64,000 nt of DNA from Lantana camara (Eukaryota > Streptophyta > Magnoliopsida > Lamiales > Verbenaceae). Below are positions 31,731 through 43,936 of this stretch, in pieces; within the stretch, counting starts at the first letter, position 1, and each line of letters opens with the position of its first letter. The stretch is taken from contig CM074865.1 in NCBI GenBank assembly GCA_037501455.1, positions 4,537,001 to 4,601,000 on the forward strand, in the 5' to 3' direction. The position numbers and the translations under genes are program-made. The notes under the pieces are model-generated. The model ran no database searches, was not told the DNA's origin, and saw only the letters and a program-made list of their open reading frames with translations.

Positions 31731-31816
31731 AGGAAGCCTTTTAGTCTTTACTAAGCATAAAAAGCCATAACAACATGCATATATTTCTGTTCAAGTTTTC
31801 CTTTTCTGCAGACTTA

Positions 31817-34258
31817 TTACTTTGCAAGAAACAAAGTTCTAATCTTTTCCAGTTTTGCCACAGCCTCACTTATGCCCATTCTCTTCGAAGGCGAAAAGGC
31901 TAAACATTCAATCGCGACATGCAGAACGGACGACAAACATAGCTCTTTAACTGAGAAACTGACTTCCTCTCTTGCCAGCAAATTGCTATCCACAACTCGA
32001 GTTACATTGTTTTCTTGCAATGAAAGGCTAACATAGCTCATGAGGCTCATGTCCTCCCCAAACATCTCGTCTGTCGGCTTCTTTCGGGTGAAAGTCTCGA
32101 GCAGCATAACACCAAAACTGTATACGTCGCAGCTGGTTGATACAATGCCTTCAGCTCCATACTCTGTGTCCACAAATTAAACAAAGACTAAGCACTGAAA
32201 AAACGAAAAACTATGGGGGAGTTTGAAAATGTAACAAATTAGATCATTACCTGGTGCCATGTAACCGATCGTTGCCAAGGTTTGTGTTTGCACTGTCAAC
32301 TCCCGTTCGCCGAATAGTTTAGCCATACCAAAATCACCAACGTGAGCGGTCATATCTTTATCCAGCAAAATGTTACTAGGTTTCAAGTCACAATGAACTA
32401 TAGGAAACGCGTATTCTGTATGAAGATATTCCAAGGCCAACGCGACATCTATCATTGCGTTTAATCGCTGCAACAAATCTAAGAAAAGATTATGTGAATA
32501 TAGCCACTTCTCCAAGCTCCCATTAGGCATGTACTGCAAAACCAAAGCCTTGAAATCTAGATTACTACAACATCCAAGTATCTTGATCAAGTTCCTATGC
32601 CTCATTGCTCCTAGTACTCGTGTTTCTCTCTCAAAGCTTTGGCTCACATTTTCTGATTGTAGATTGAAAACTTTTACTGCAACCGTTCGCCCGTCAGACA
32701 ATGTTCCAACGAATACTGAACCGAAGCTCCCACTTCCAAGAATATTGCTCTCGCTGAATCCATTTGTCGCTTGTTGGAGTTCAAAGTAAGAACTTTCTCT
32801 CCAAGGATTTGATGACATTTGGCTTGAGGTTCCATCTATGTTGCTCATTTTTCTTCTTCTTACTAGAAGAATCAGGAAAACAGCAAACAAGGCTGCTACA
32901 ACAACACAAATAGGTGGTATAATATATTTCTCAACAGACTTGAAAGTACTTGTTTTGGTATGTTTTTCACCACAAGGTGGAACTTGGAGACTGGCCGGAC
33001 CACATAGACCGGAGTTATTTGAAAACGATTGAGCTGTAAAATTTGAAAAATTACCTCCCGTAGGAATCGGCCCTTCAAGTCTATTGTAAGAAACATTAAG
33101 GTATTCAAGAGCAGAGAGTCCCTCCAAAGACTTTGGGATAATTCCTGAAAAATCATTAAAGGAAAGATCCAACGATTCTAAACCTCGTAAATTCCCCAAG
33201 GACATTGGAATAGACCCTTGAAATTTATTGTGTGCCAAAGATAATCGAACCAATGAATCTGCCTTGTCAATAGAACTCGAGAAGTTCCCTGTGAACTGAT
33301 TCCAAGATAAGTCAATTTGTTCTATAACCTTAAAGTTTCCAATCTCGGATGAGAGTGAGCCATTTAACCTGTTTGAGGACAAGTTTAAGAATAGGAGATC
33401 ACTAAGGCTGTACAGACTGGAGGGTAGATTAGATTCCAACTTGTTGCCATCTAAGTACAATTCTCTCAAGGATTTGAGTTCACCAATGCATGCAGGAATC
33501 ACGCCAGACAATGCATTGCTGCTTGCGTAGAAGAACCCCAAATTGCTTAACCAACAAATTTCAATAGGAATGTCTCTTTCGAGCTTGTTGTAACCAAGAT
33601 ACACACGAACAAGTTTTCTTAAATTTCCCATTATTGGTGGGATAACACCTGTCAACTCATTGTTGCCAAGGTCTAATTCTCGCAAGTTAATCATGTTGCC
33701 AATCTCAGAAGGGATAGGACCTTTAATTCCGCAAGACGACGCTAATAAAGTATGAAGAGAATCAGATAAGTTCCCCATTGAGTTAGGCAGCTTACCATCC
33801 AACAGATTTGCAGATATTTCTATATCCTCCAAATATCGACAATTTGTCAATGAAGCGAGGAAGCCTGGTTCCTTGTTTTGAGATTGTAATGTTAATCTAT
33901 TGCCTGCGATCGAAACGAATTGCAAGAATATTAGGTTGTCCAAGTTGGGTGTTGGGCCAGAAAAATAGTTACTACCCATAGATAACTCTGTAAGACTAGT
34001 GGCATTGTTGATGCAGCTTGGAATAAGTCCACTGAGTTTGTTGTCATACAAATAAACACCTTTTAGGTTGGGAAGTGAAAGGCCAAATGTTGAAGGAAGA
34101 TGACCTGAGAACTGATTGACTATAAGGTCTAAGATTTCCAGTGTTGATATGTTGAAGATGGAAGGAGGGATGAGACCAGATAACCCATTGACGCCGACAC
34201 TGAATTCCACAAGATTAAGGCTGCCAAGCTCACTCGGCAATTCCCCTAACAATTTGAT
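31817..34258 (-). CDS. LRR receptor-like kinase, 5'-truncated, non-RD (LRR-XII-like)
   Basis: Two reverse-strand exons (34258-32251 and 32163-31817) join in frame across an 87-bp intron: GTAATG donor at 32250, CACAG acceptor at 32164, restoring Y-M-A-P-E-Y. About 15 leucine-rich repeats (GELPSEL to PIPTGGNF) are followed by a Cys pair region (LCGPASLQVPPC), a membrane segment (YIIPPICVVVAALFAVFLIL) and a basic stop-transfer (RRRK). The Ser/Thr kinase has GSGSFGSVF, the VAVK lysine, HCDLKPSNILLD and DFG. The catalytic loop has Cys before Asp, so it is a non-RD kinase like immune receptors of subfamily XII. The frame opens at TAA 34259-34261 without an ATG. The signal peptide, N-terminal cap and first repeats are missing unless supplied by an upstream exon (AG at 34246). 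It is probably a truncated gene, otherwise undamaged. Confidence 0.8.
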
Positions 34259-34264
34259 TTAATT

Positions 34265-34697
34265 TTTACATGTTAAAGAAAAACCACAAGATTAATCTTT
34301 GTGGGTTTTTAAGTAGAATGGAAGTTTATTAATTTATAATGCAAGAACACATGGAAAATTTATATGGGAATTTTTCTTAGGACAAAATTATAAAAATGGT
34401 CCTATAATTTACACTTTTTCGGATTCCAATCATTTTTGATATCGTGTTTTCAATTTTGTTTTTAAATTAAAATTTTTTTTGCAATTTTCATCCGATTTTG
34501 GCTCAAAATTAAAAAGTTTCCAATTTTATTGACGTGGCATGATTTCGGGCCTAATTTGAAATTTTTTTGGCTGACTAGGCTAAATAAAAAGTTTGTGGAT
34601 ACCTTGTGAACTTATAATGTTGCTGTTGTATTTTGAAATAAACAAGATGACATAATATATATAAAACTTCAAATAAAATATGTATCCCAAAAATGAA
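34265..34697. repeat. AT-rich spacer with a dispersed repeat (34375-34590)
   Basis: The stretch AAAAATGGTCCTATAATTTA, then TTTTTCGGATTCCAATCA, TGCAATTTTCATCCGATTTT and ATTGACGTGGCATGATTTC matches, in reverse orientation, sequence at the right edge of the window (63830-64000). It has no coding potential and is probably the end of a transposon family. Confidence 0.6.
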
Positions 34698-35062
34698 AAA
34701 AATAAAGGGGGAATTATTAAACAGGACTAATAATATTAAAAAGTTATCCTAGACCCCCTAATTTGAAAATTCTTCATTTGTGATCACCAATAGAACACAT
34801 ATTTTTTTGTAAACCCCCCAAACACATAAGAAGACTACTTTGCCCTCAAGTTTTACTCTAATACACACACGATCGACTCATCCCCTTGCAACTAAACTCC
34901 CTCTTCTTCTTCCCGCGATTTGGAGTCCACCGCCGCCCCCATCGCCGCCGTCGCAGCCATAAGGCTATTATCATAGCACCCCCAATTGTTGCTATTGGTA
35001 TTTTGATTCGATAACCAAAGCGGACACCATTTGTTTGCTATGGAATCAAGAAAACCCACTCT

Positions 35063-37377
35063 GTGAAGATGGATTCCGGCATCTTAGTGACTGGTTCGAT
35101 ATGGTGTAGTGTATTTTTTGAAGGCGAAGGTCATGTATTTCAACTTCGGGAGAGCGATACGCTTGCAAAAGTGTTTTCGAAGATTGAGACCCATTGGCCT
35201 GAGTTCGATTGCGATGCATATGTGGTGCAGTACAAGGCTGCCCATATGGAAGATGAATCATGGATTAGTTTGAAGAAAGATAAAGATGTTGAGAGTATGG
35301 TGGTAGTGCATGGTCTAGCAAAACAACACATTGCGAAATTGAGAGCAATTCAGCCCCCTTCAAGTTCATCCCAGAGAAGGTAATCCCTATATTTTAATTT
35401 GCTCTGTTATATGGCTGATTTGTGATTGTGATACTTATGTGATGCGTTATTCATACGTTTTGTGTTTAATTTGAAAAGGGATGACCAGGGAATGACATCG
35501 ACAAGTCAAGCCCTAGTCGTTCATTTTTCCAACAACAATGAATCCTGGAGTCGTTGCATCTGTCGTATTGGACAAGCCTTTAAGGATGCTAATGACTATA
35601 GGGTTCATTTAAAAAATTATCACATTGCAGTGAATCGAAAGTTTAAATATATGAAATATGATACTGACAAGATTATCGCTACTTGCCTGGATGAGAACTG
35701 CAACTGGAGGTTTTATGCCTCTTACTGTAGGAGAGACGGTGAGTTTGCTATAAGAAAGTTAAATCTTGACCATGTTTGTGGTTTGGAAACTGTTACGAAT
35801 AAAAGGTCACACCCCAATGCCGATTCAAATTGGGTTGCGGGTGTAATGAAGGGATATATCATGACAAATCATAAATACAAACCGAAAGATATAGTTTCTT
35901 ATATCCTGAACGAGCACAATGTGGAAATTCCCTACCATATTGCGTGGCTGGGCAAGGAGATAGCATTACATGAAATCCATGGTTCTGATGTTGGATCTTA
36001 TGACCGACTCCATTGGTATGTGGATGCTGTGAGACGATCGAATCCCGGTAACATTTGTGATTTGGAGATAAAACAACTGGATAACAAGTTTAACAACTTG
36101 TTTATGGCTTTGAATGCTTGTTTTGGTAAGGTTTCTTAGAGGTTGTAGGAAAATAGTTTTCCTTGATGGCACTCATATCAAGAGCAAATTCAAAGGTCAT
36201 TTGCTTTGTGCCATAGCGAAGGATGGGAACAATCAGTTGTTTACAATAGCATACGCTGTAGTTGACTCAAAGAATGATGAGAATTGGGAATGATTTTGCC
36301 AAAAGTTGAGACATGCTCTTGAAAGTCAACCTATGCTTTGTGATTTTAGACAGTACACATTCTTCTCCGACAGGCACCTGGGACTTGTTACGCATGTGCT
36401 AAGGGTATTTCCAGGCTCCCAACATGCATTCTGCCTCAGACATTTGGTGGATAACTTCAAAACTCAGGTATTTGTTTATTGATTAATGTGATGAGTTGAT
36501 ATGTGTGCTCCTTTTCTTGATAATAAAGTGGCTGTTGGTTGTCATTATCATAGGTCCTTAGGAAGCATTATCCCAAACTGAACAAAAAACATTGGACCAA
36601 TGTATTCAATGCAACAACATATGCTCCTACCAGGGCTGAGTACTCCCTGCACATCAACAAACTCCTTAAAGCAATGCCGTTGGCCACAGATTTCTTAAAT
36701 AACTCCGCTCCTGAAAACTAGGCCAGTTCATTATTTACCGGTAATCGATTTGGTATTATCAACAACAACATTGCAGAGTGTTGGAACAGTTGGGTGAAGG
36801 ATACGAGATCCCTCCCAATTATTGCTTTGATTGACCGGATTAGGCAGCAGATAATAACCATGAGTGCAATAGAAGGGAGCAAAGTCATGAATGGCAAACA
36901 CACCTTTGTATGGATATAGAGGTGATGGTCAAGGCTGAATTGGAAGTAGGGAGGAGCTTGGATGTTGTGCGAGCCAACTCATTGACATTTGAGGTGAATG
37001 AAGGGGAATTCCGACACACAGTAGACCTTGGCAAGCGGGAATGTTCTTGTTATTACTGGCAGATCTTAAAGCTCCCCTGTAAACATGCTTGTGCATGCAT
37101 TGACAAGAAGGGGTGGTCGGTATACGATTTTTGTGATGATGCTTATTCAGTTGAAACGTATAAAAAAACGCATGAGAACATTATTTTCCCTGTACCAAAT
37201 GCTGATATGGTCTCAAATGTCGAGGTTCAGATCAGGCCTCCCGATGTGAGGCCTCAGCCTGGTCGACCGAAGAGGAATAGGTTCCCATCGCAGGTCGCCA
37301 AAGCTGTTACAATATGCTCATCATGTAAAGGCCTGGGCATAACAAGAGGAACATGCAGGGGCCCTGTATCAAATTGA
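35063..37377 (+). pseudogene. MURA-type MULE transposase, inactivated
   Basis: Exon 1 (35063-35379, ATG at 35063) has a PB1-like N-terminus (VFQLRESDTLAKVFSKIETH). A 99-bp intron follows. Exon 2 carries the MuDR DNA-binding region (FKDANDYRVHLKNYHIAVNR, CNWRFYASYCRRDGEF). After a frame break near 36125 the DDE core follows: KIVFLDGTHIKSKFKGHL (first D), FFSDRHLG (second D), and after an 84-bp intron NIAECWNSW (E). The SWIM zinc finger (CSCYYWQILKLPCKHACA) is near 37045. TGA replaces Trp at 36291, TAG replaces Trp at 36719, and the frame shifts again near 36900. The element can no longer make its own transposase. Confidence 0.88.
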
Positions 37378-37589
37378 CTGTTTGTATGTTGTTGGGTATG
37401 TTGTTCAATTCGGGATCTTAATCACGCTTATTTGATTTGTTTTCGCACAGAAACTGAAGATTGGCCGAGATTTCAGTGGATGCTTGCCATTTTGCCTTGA
37501 TGATGGACCTGGCAGGATGATCTGTCTTTGGAAGAGGTCTATTTTGTCTTTGTATTTTTGTTGTATGGTGAATGACTTTTTTTAACTTT

Positions 37590-38045
37590 TTAAATTGGAT
37601 GGGGATTTTGTCCGTCAAAACTGTAATAATGTGTAATTGTAAGGGGACTTTGTCCAGTGAAACTGTAATAATACGTAATTGGATGGGTGAAGTGTCCAGT
37701 GAAACTATAATAATGCATAATTGGATGGGGGAAATTTCCAGTGAAACTGTAATAATGCGTAATGAAGGTTGGGTTTGTCCAATGAAACTGTAATAATGCG
37801 TGATTGAAGGTTGGGTTTGTCCAGTGAAAGGGAAATAATGCGTGATTGAAGGTTAGGTTTGTCCAGTGAAAGGGAAATAATGCGTAATTGGATGGGTGAA
37901 GTGTCCAGTGAAACTGTAATAATACGTAATTGAAGGTTGAGTTTGTCCAGTGAAACTGTAATAATGCGTAATTGAAGGTTGGGTTTGTCCAGTGAAACTG
38001 TAATAATGCGTGATTGAAGGTTGAGTTTGTCCAGTGAAATGTATT
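37590..38045. repeat. 43-bp tandem repeats in the Mutator-like element
   Basis: About eleven copies of GTCCAGTGAAACTGTAATAA followed by TGCGTAATTGAAGGTTGGGTTT-like sequence occur. Most are 43 bp. Some are 45 bp, where GGATGGGTGAAGT replaces GAAGGTTGGGTTT. The array has mixed unit types in irregular order, suggesting repeated slippage or unequal exchange. Confidence 0.9.
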
Positions 38046-38363
38046 TGTGCTGCAATTGTAGTAATCGAGCAACAACCCAACTCTGTTAATGCTCCCCTTG
38101 TGAATAGATGCTCCCAGAAAAAAATCAAACAACGATTTTTTAATTGCATCGAGTTGACCATGAGACATTTGGTCACGAATTTTAGAGATAACCTCACCGA
38201 ATCTCTCCAACACGCACTGATGCGAAATCGAATACACCCGCTTCTTCGAAAGCGGACCCTCATCAGTCTCATGGATGTCTACCTCTGATCTTCTCTTTCC
38301 CCTGCTTGTTTCGGTCGGGGACGGAAGAATCATCAATGGCGTCATCGACATTGAGCGAACCAT
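37590..38363 (-). CDS. Hypothetical reverse-strand ORF at the right end of the Mutator-like element
   Basis: A 257-codon frame starts MVRSMSMTPLMILPS and has about 110 residues of normal composition (SKKRVYSISHQCVLERFGEV, then QLDAIKKSLFDFFLG). It then runs into the 43-bp repeats, translated as FHWTNSTFN-like units. The first part resembles the N-terminal region of ORFs found in some plant MULEs ('..L..V...L...Q..AI...GFG..L'), but only loosely. The repeat part is probably not protein-coding by origin. Expression and function are unknown. Confidence 0.35.
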   Translation of the reverse strand: MVRSMSMTPLMILPSPTETSRGKRRSEVDIHETDEGPLSKKRVYSISHQCVLERFGEVISKIRDQMSHGQLDAIKKSLFDFFLGASIHKGSINRVGLLLDYYNCSTNTFHWTNSTFNHALLQFHWTNPTFNYALLQFHWTNSTFNYVLLQFHWTLHPSNYALFPFHWTNLTFNHALFPFHWTNPTFNHALLQFHWTNPTFITHYYSFTGNFPHPIMHYYSFTGHFTHPITYYYSFTGQSPLTITHYYSFDGQNPHPI

Positions 38364-38951
38364 TTATCGTGTAAAAATCGATTTAATATTCCTTATTTAA
38401 CAAACTCCTGAAACCCTTACTTGTTGAGTTGAAATCATCATTTACCAAATAGAAACTGGAATAGGATGGGAAAAGATTGAATTTCTGACTCATTTATGGA
38501 AGAAAACTAACTTCAACAAGTTGGGTGCGACGTACCTTCCTCTCAGACCTTACCATTTCAAGCGACGAGCTAAACCAAAGTGTGCGTCGTGGGGGAGTGG
38601 TTGGTAGCTTGTAGGGGTTTCTCCTCTAACGTGGGTGTGTGGGCCGTTCAGTCTCCAATAACTTCTTTTACACTTGTCGACGGTGGTGTGCGGCGGTCTG
38701 TAGCGGCGGGCGGTGGTAGGAGATGGTGAAGAACGTGAAACTCCCGCCGATGGAGGAGGGATTTGGATGTTGGTATGAATTGTGATTATTCAATTTTAGC
38801 AGGGATACTTTGGTAATTTTAGGCGATTTAGGAGGTTTTGAAAAAATATATTGTGTATTGGGGATGTAAAATTGTTAGATTTCAAATTGGGAGGTTTAGG
38901 ATAACATTGTTGTCTTATTAGGGATTGTTCAATAATTTGCCGAAAAATAAA

Positions 38952-39062
38952 TAATGTATATAAATTTATAAAATATATTATCATATTTATCAAAAATCTT
39001 AATAAATTAATAAATATATATAAAATCTTAATAAATTAATAAATATATATATAATATTACAA

Positions 39063-39094
<32 letters not shown>

Positions 39095-39165
39095 TAATTA
39101 CATATATGCATATAAAAGAAATAAAAAAAAGAAAAAGAAAAAGGGTAATCTTCTCCGGGTAGCTA
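38952..39165. repeat. AT-rich spacer with (TA)n
   Basis: It contains two copies of AAATCTTAATAAATTAATAA about 30 bp apart, a (TA)n run near 39070-39093 and an A/G-rich stretch, and then the start of the outer retroelement at 39171. Confidence 0.7.
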
Positions 39166-39170
39166 CCCAC

Positions 39171-42083
39171 TGTGACACCCCGTTCATCCGACGTATAAGG
39201 TATGCCACGTTCCAACTTTATTATGTGTCTAATTATATTATTTTGTGTTTTACCTGACCCTATTTTGAACTCTTTTAGAGTTTAGGGGCCTGTTTGTAAT
39301 TTTTTCTTTTTAGGGGTTATTCGGTCATTTCTCGTTCGGTCGAGAGTTCGACCTCTTTGACCCCTCTTTTGCGTTCGGGGCATCGAAACGAGTCCATAGA
39401 CTCTAAGTTTGCCCTATTCTGACTTCGTTAGCCCGTTCTTCTGACCGTTTTCGTGTATGAGGACCCGAGATATATACCCCGAATCCTCGTAATCCGTGCC
39501 ATTTCAATCCAGCGTCTTCCTCCAGCGTTCATTGTTCCCCTGACACTATTCATGCAGTCAAGGTGTAATTACACGCACAAGCCCATTCTCGCTCGTTTCT
39601 TGACGGAATTCGAAGTGTGAGTAGTGGAAATTTATCAGCTCGACGAGCCCGTCACAATGGTACAAGAATCGAGGCCCGAAACCCAGTGGTGGTGGCGTTA
39701 CTGCAAGGTACAGGCGGTGGGATTTACCCCCGCCACTTCGCCAGCGGATTCCGATGGCCTCCAGCATCGGAATCGATCGAATCTTGGGCGGTTTTGGAGC
39801 GCGAGGTCCCAACGATTAGAGTGTTGAAGACGGCGCGGCTACTGTAGCGCGCAGCTCCGCCGCGTTCCGACAGTCTTTTCCGGCGAGAGGGGCCGGTTCC
39901 CCACCTTTTCCGGCCCCCTGATTCCATTTCCGGCATCAGATTGGAGCAAATCGCGGCGGAGGTGGCTGAACTGGCGATGGCGCAGCGGCAGTTTTTCGGC
40001 GGCGGATTTGGTCCTTTTTCGGTGGGTTTTTGGTGGTTGCTCCTTCACGAAAGTTGCTTGGAATGTTGAGACGTAGCTGATAGTGTTGGCCACGACTCGA
40101 GAACCGGCCGGCGGCGACGGACTGGTGGTGGATCGGCCCTGGACCGACGGCTCCCTTTTCCGATGATATTTTCGGCAAATTGACTAGGGGCTTTCGAAGG
40201 CTTCGTTACAAGCTTTCCAACGGTATGCTCGGATTTTATTTTTGTTTTACGGTTAGCGTTTAATTTCAGTTTTCATAGTTGGAACTTAGTTCGGTTTTTC
40301 ATCAACGAAGTCCGGCATGTTTGGTATTTTCTGAAATTGGTTGAGGGCTTTTGTCAAGCAGGCTGACGTGCACGTTTCTGTCCTTCTGGGGATTTTTTCG
40401 ACCACCGGAGGCGGTGTTCCGGTGGTGGACGGTGGTTGTTTGGCCGGCTACGGTGGCGGCATTCCGGCGACTTTCGAACAGTAGGTCCGTTTCGTTGTGT
40501 TGAGTCCAACGCCACTTTCCGTTCATTAATCGGATGCCCGGTTGATTTGTTATGAATTTTTGAAGTTATTGTATTTATTTTCGTTAATTGTTTTTAATTG
40601 TATAATGTGATCATGTATGAGCGATAAATGGAAACTTCTTGGCTCAGGTTTTCCGTTTTCCGTCGGTGTAAGGTGAGGTTTAGGTTCTTTTCTTTTTAGT
40701 TAAGCGACCTAAAACCCTTAAATGCTCGTTTTCAAGCCTGTATGCGATTATACTATTATATTTATATAATAGATATGTGCTTATACGATATGTTTATGAC
40801 TTTGTCATATGATTAAAGGTTTTCGAACTATATATACGAGCGTATGTAAGCTTGAAATGTTTTGCAACGAGGCTATGCTCCAAACCGTGTGTCTTCAAGC
40901 TAGCTACGGATTAGGATGACACGGAGAGGTACGTTTATAGCATATGCTAAGTTGCAAGGTATGGTATGTCTAATCAGGTACGGAAGTCTGTTACGATTTG
41001 ATAAGTATGATATATAGCGAGTTATGATTTGTTATATTATGTTCTGATATGTTGGGCCCTGGAGACTGTGGGTAAGGAACCCCGGGACGGTAACGGGCCG
41101 TCGGGTTAAGCCTGTGCATAGTCTCCATTTGAGTTATCTCATGCGACTCAGGGAGATAGGGGAGGCGAGATATTCTTGAGCCGGTGGCGTAAAACCTACC
41201 GAGGACTCGTAGGGGATCATTACCCCTCGAGGAATGTATATGATATGGATAGTTAGGGGCGTATACACCCCTTCCGTCACACGGAGTTGAGGATGTTATG
41301 TTATGTTATGTTTTCTGTTTTGATATTATGATATGGAGGTAAGGGTGGAAACCCGTACTTGCCGGGTATATGAATATGATCTGTTATGTTGATTATGAAA
41401 CGAGATAGGAGCTTTCTCTTTTGATATGTTATGATTAAGCTCAGTATGTTTTGGTTTGAATAAGATAAGATATGTATAAGTTTGATTCGAAAATGGTTTT
41501 GGTATGCAAAACCCTACTCCCGGTTCATAATCTTTCTTTTGATACGTGCTCTGCTCCTTATTATGTATAGTGTGTGAGTTCAGCCCCCCTCACTCAGTCA
41601 GTGGATTGACCCTCGCCCCACCTATGTTTTCAGTTTGCAGGTTCAGGTTCTTGGAGTTCGAGCTAGGTGGCTTTGTGTCCTGTCTGTTGAGTCCATGTAT
41701 TTTGATCCTGTGTCTATTTGATTAAGTTGTGAATCTCGGATCTGCATCCGTTTGTAATTATGCATATAGCATGTTCTGTACAGGATTATGTTTATGCTTT
41801 GATTATATGAATTTTCGGGACAGGTTAGGACAGGGCTTGGATTAGTTGAACCCGTTTATTTATGTTGTTGATTAAAGTTTTTGTTAGTTCATATTTTGAT
41901 TCGCTTCCGTATACAGGTTTTTGCATATTTTACTTGTACGGGGTTTAGGTACCGCCTAGCTTAGGTTGGATTTTTCGTTTGTCACCCGTTCGCTGTGACT
42001 TGGTACGTGTGCGGACTTTCCATTTCGTACACGTGTCGGGTCATAGTGCGGGGGTGTGGTGGCCCACCGCTTGGGGTGCTACA
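39171..42083 (+). repeat. 5' LTR of the outer element
   Basis: It has many point differences from the right LTR, so the insertion is older than the nested ones. It lacks two segments that the right LTR has: 58 bp (at 39841) and 593 bp (at 40635). Both breaks lie at short repeats (ACTG and ACT), consistent with deletions. Short open frames here (for example 39558-39812) are LTR noise. Confidence 0.88.
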
Positions 42084-42090
42084 TCTTAAG

Positions 42091-42108
42091 TGGTATCAGA
42101 GCTACAAG
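42091..42108 (+). other. Primer binding site (initiator-Met tRNA type)
   Basis: TGGTATCAGAGCTACAAGG follows the 5' LTR after a 7-bp gap. TGGTATCAGAGC is the classic complement of plant tRNA-iMet. Confidence 0.88.
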
Positions 42109-42109
42109 G

Positions 42110-43930
42110 TTCAGAACCGGTGCTCTGGAGTCGTGTCGTGTCAGTTTAGGTCGTACGGCATAGAAATACTTGTGCATTGCATTCGTCTGATGTGAAATTT
42201 TGACTTTTCTACATGAATTTGTCTGAACTTATGTTATTGTGTGCAAACTATGATTATGATTTTTGCAAAATTATCATTTTATGCTTTAAATTTTAGTAAA
42301 TTACTTGTTGCATCTGCATTAATTAGGTGCTCTTAATTGCTTTCATTACTTGACATACCCACGTACTAACCCACATGCATAGATAGTTATCCAATTTATG
42401 AATTGTAGGGCGTTGGCTCGATGCCAAAATTGAAGTTGATCGTGACAACACTTACCACTTTACAAAGCTGTGAAGGAGGATTTGAAACTTCCATCTTTTG
42501 ATCACTTGGATGAAAATCAAATGAATCTCTACAAGGATTCAACAATAGCTAGATGCTGATATTATGGAAACAGGTATCATGCATTCATAACACGTGCATC
42601 ATGCATTGGATTAAATTATAATTATTTCGAACATTTGTTTTACGTGCTTGATTGTCTTCCTTGCTGATTAATGAGTTTATGCCATTCCCATCCCTAACTC
42701 CACATGCATTAGCTTCGTGGTTGTAATTTAGGTGTTCCCCTACCTGATCCACTAAGTGCTGTCTTGGTTGAAGCAACATTGAGATTCGAACCGGGGTTAA
42801 CCAGAAGATGTGTGATCAAGCTAACACAGTCAGGGTATTGGGTGGGTACAAGAAGATATTCGAATATGAGGGAGACAAGAGATCCTTTAATTATCAGGGT
42901 GCCTTCAGGATATGTACTTATTACTTGGAGGTGCTCGGGAGTACATGTTTTTTTAAGGAAGCCAGAATTTCTAACTCTGGATGGCGTGAGGTGACAATGA
43001 AGATATCAAGGCACTTGTATCATTCAGAGAATTCCAAGTAGGAAATCGGATTTCTATTATAAAGACACCCACCAGAGTAGTTACACTTACACAAAGGAAA
43101 AAGGGGAAAATTGTGCAAGCTATGGAATTTTGTGCCGAGGTCATTGAAGATCAACTTCACCAAATATTGAGGATAAGGACATCATTTACAACGACGGTAT
43201 ACTAAGCAAGACTGTTTAAAGATTCTTCATTTACCTCTCCACGATTGTCCTGGGAGATTTTACGTGAAAGAAATGGCAATTTCCGATTACCGAGGATTTT
43301 ATTGGGATTTCAAGAGACTCCACGGATCACTATACTTTGAGAATCAAGTGAGACGGTACAAGACCATTTGGGTACCCGAGAATCTGAGGGAATACTAAAG
43401 AATGCAAGTTCGAACGAAGGGTTGGAACCACTGCCAGTCAAGGATTCGAGTATCCTTCCAAATTAAAGAATTGCCAACCTCAACTTCATTTCCACGGTGA
43501 ACGGTACATTGAGCATTCATGGCATTTGCACCCATACATTTCATAAGTAATTATATTTTATTTTGCTTGACTAATGTGACAACGTGTAATGTTTGGTGTT
43601 ACTTCCTGCTTTAAATTCATAACTTATAAATTTATAGATGTTGTGAATTCTTGTAAACTGAATGGATTACATGCTTACGTGAATTGTTCGTGCTTCAGTG
43701 TTTAAAATTTCCTAATTGCTCACTAACCCTTCATGCACATACAAGTATATTGCAATCTTATTTTACAGAGATCCCATCGCGATATCCCCCTTGAGTTGGA
43801 CATGGATGATGAATCAATACTCTAGGGACACCGATATCAGTAGTGTAAAGGTATACTTTACATGCATCCCATGTTTTGCATCCAATGCTACTTTAATGTG
43901 TGTATGTATGAATGCTGAGTAAGTGAACTT
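42110..43930. other. Interior of the outer element, no recognised protein
   Basis: Only short frames occur (for example 42808-43041, MCDQANTVRVLGGYKKIFEY). None resembles gag, protease, reverse transcriptase or integrase. Stretches near 42770-43000 and 43200-43400 have less AT-rich, codon-like composition and may be a decayed ORF, but I cannot assign it. Confidence 0.5.
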
Positions 43931-43936
43931 GTATAC

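Larger units (their letters stand above)
34698..38951 (+). mobile_element. Mutator-like element (MuDR type) with decayed transposase
   Basis: Diverged terminal inverted repeats of about 150 bp start at 34707 (GGAATTATTAAACAGG) and end at 38942 (complement GCAAATTATTGAACAATCCC). Both contain TTATCCTA(G/A)ACC(C/T)CC(C/T)AATTTGAAA-type sequence. A 9-bp duplication AAAAATAAA flanks the element (34698-34706 and 38943-38951). Inside are a broken MURA-type transposase on +, a block of 43-bp tandem repeats, and a reverse-strand ORF at the right. The convergent two-gene layout recalls MuDR. Confidence 0.85.

Noticed and set aside
37572..37793. + strand ORF with repeated NWMGE(I/V)SSET
   Set aside because: It is a translation of the 43-bp tandem repeats only.
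39558..40526. Cluster of short ORFs in the outer LTR (also 44876-45408 and 58061-58781)
   Set aside because: They recur in both LTRs with frame differences and lack domains. LTR sequence explains them.
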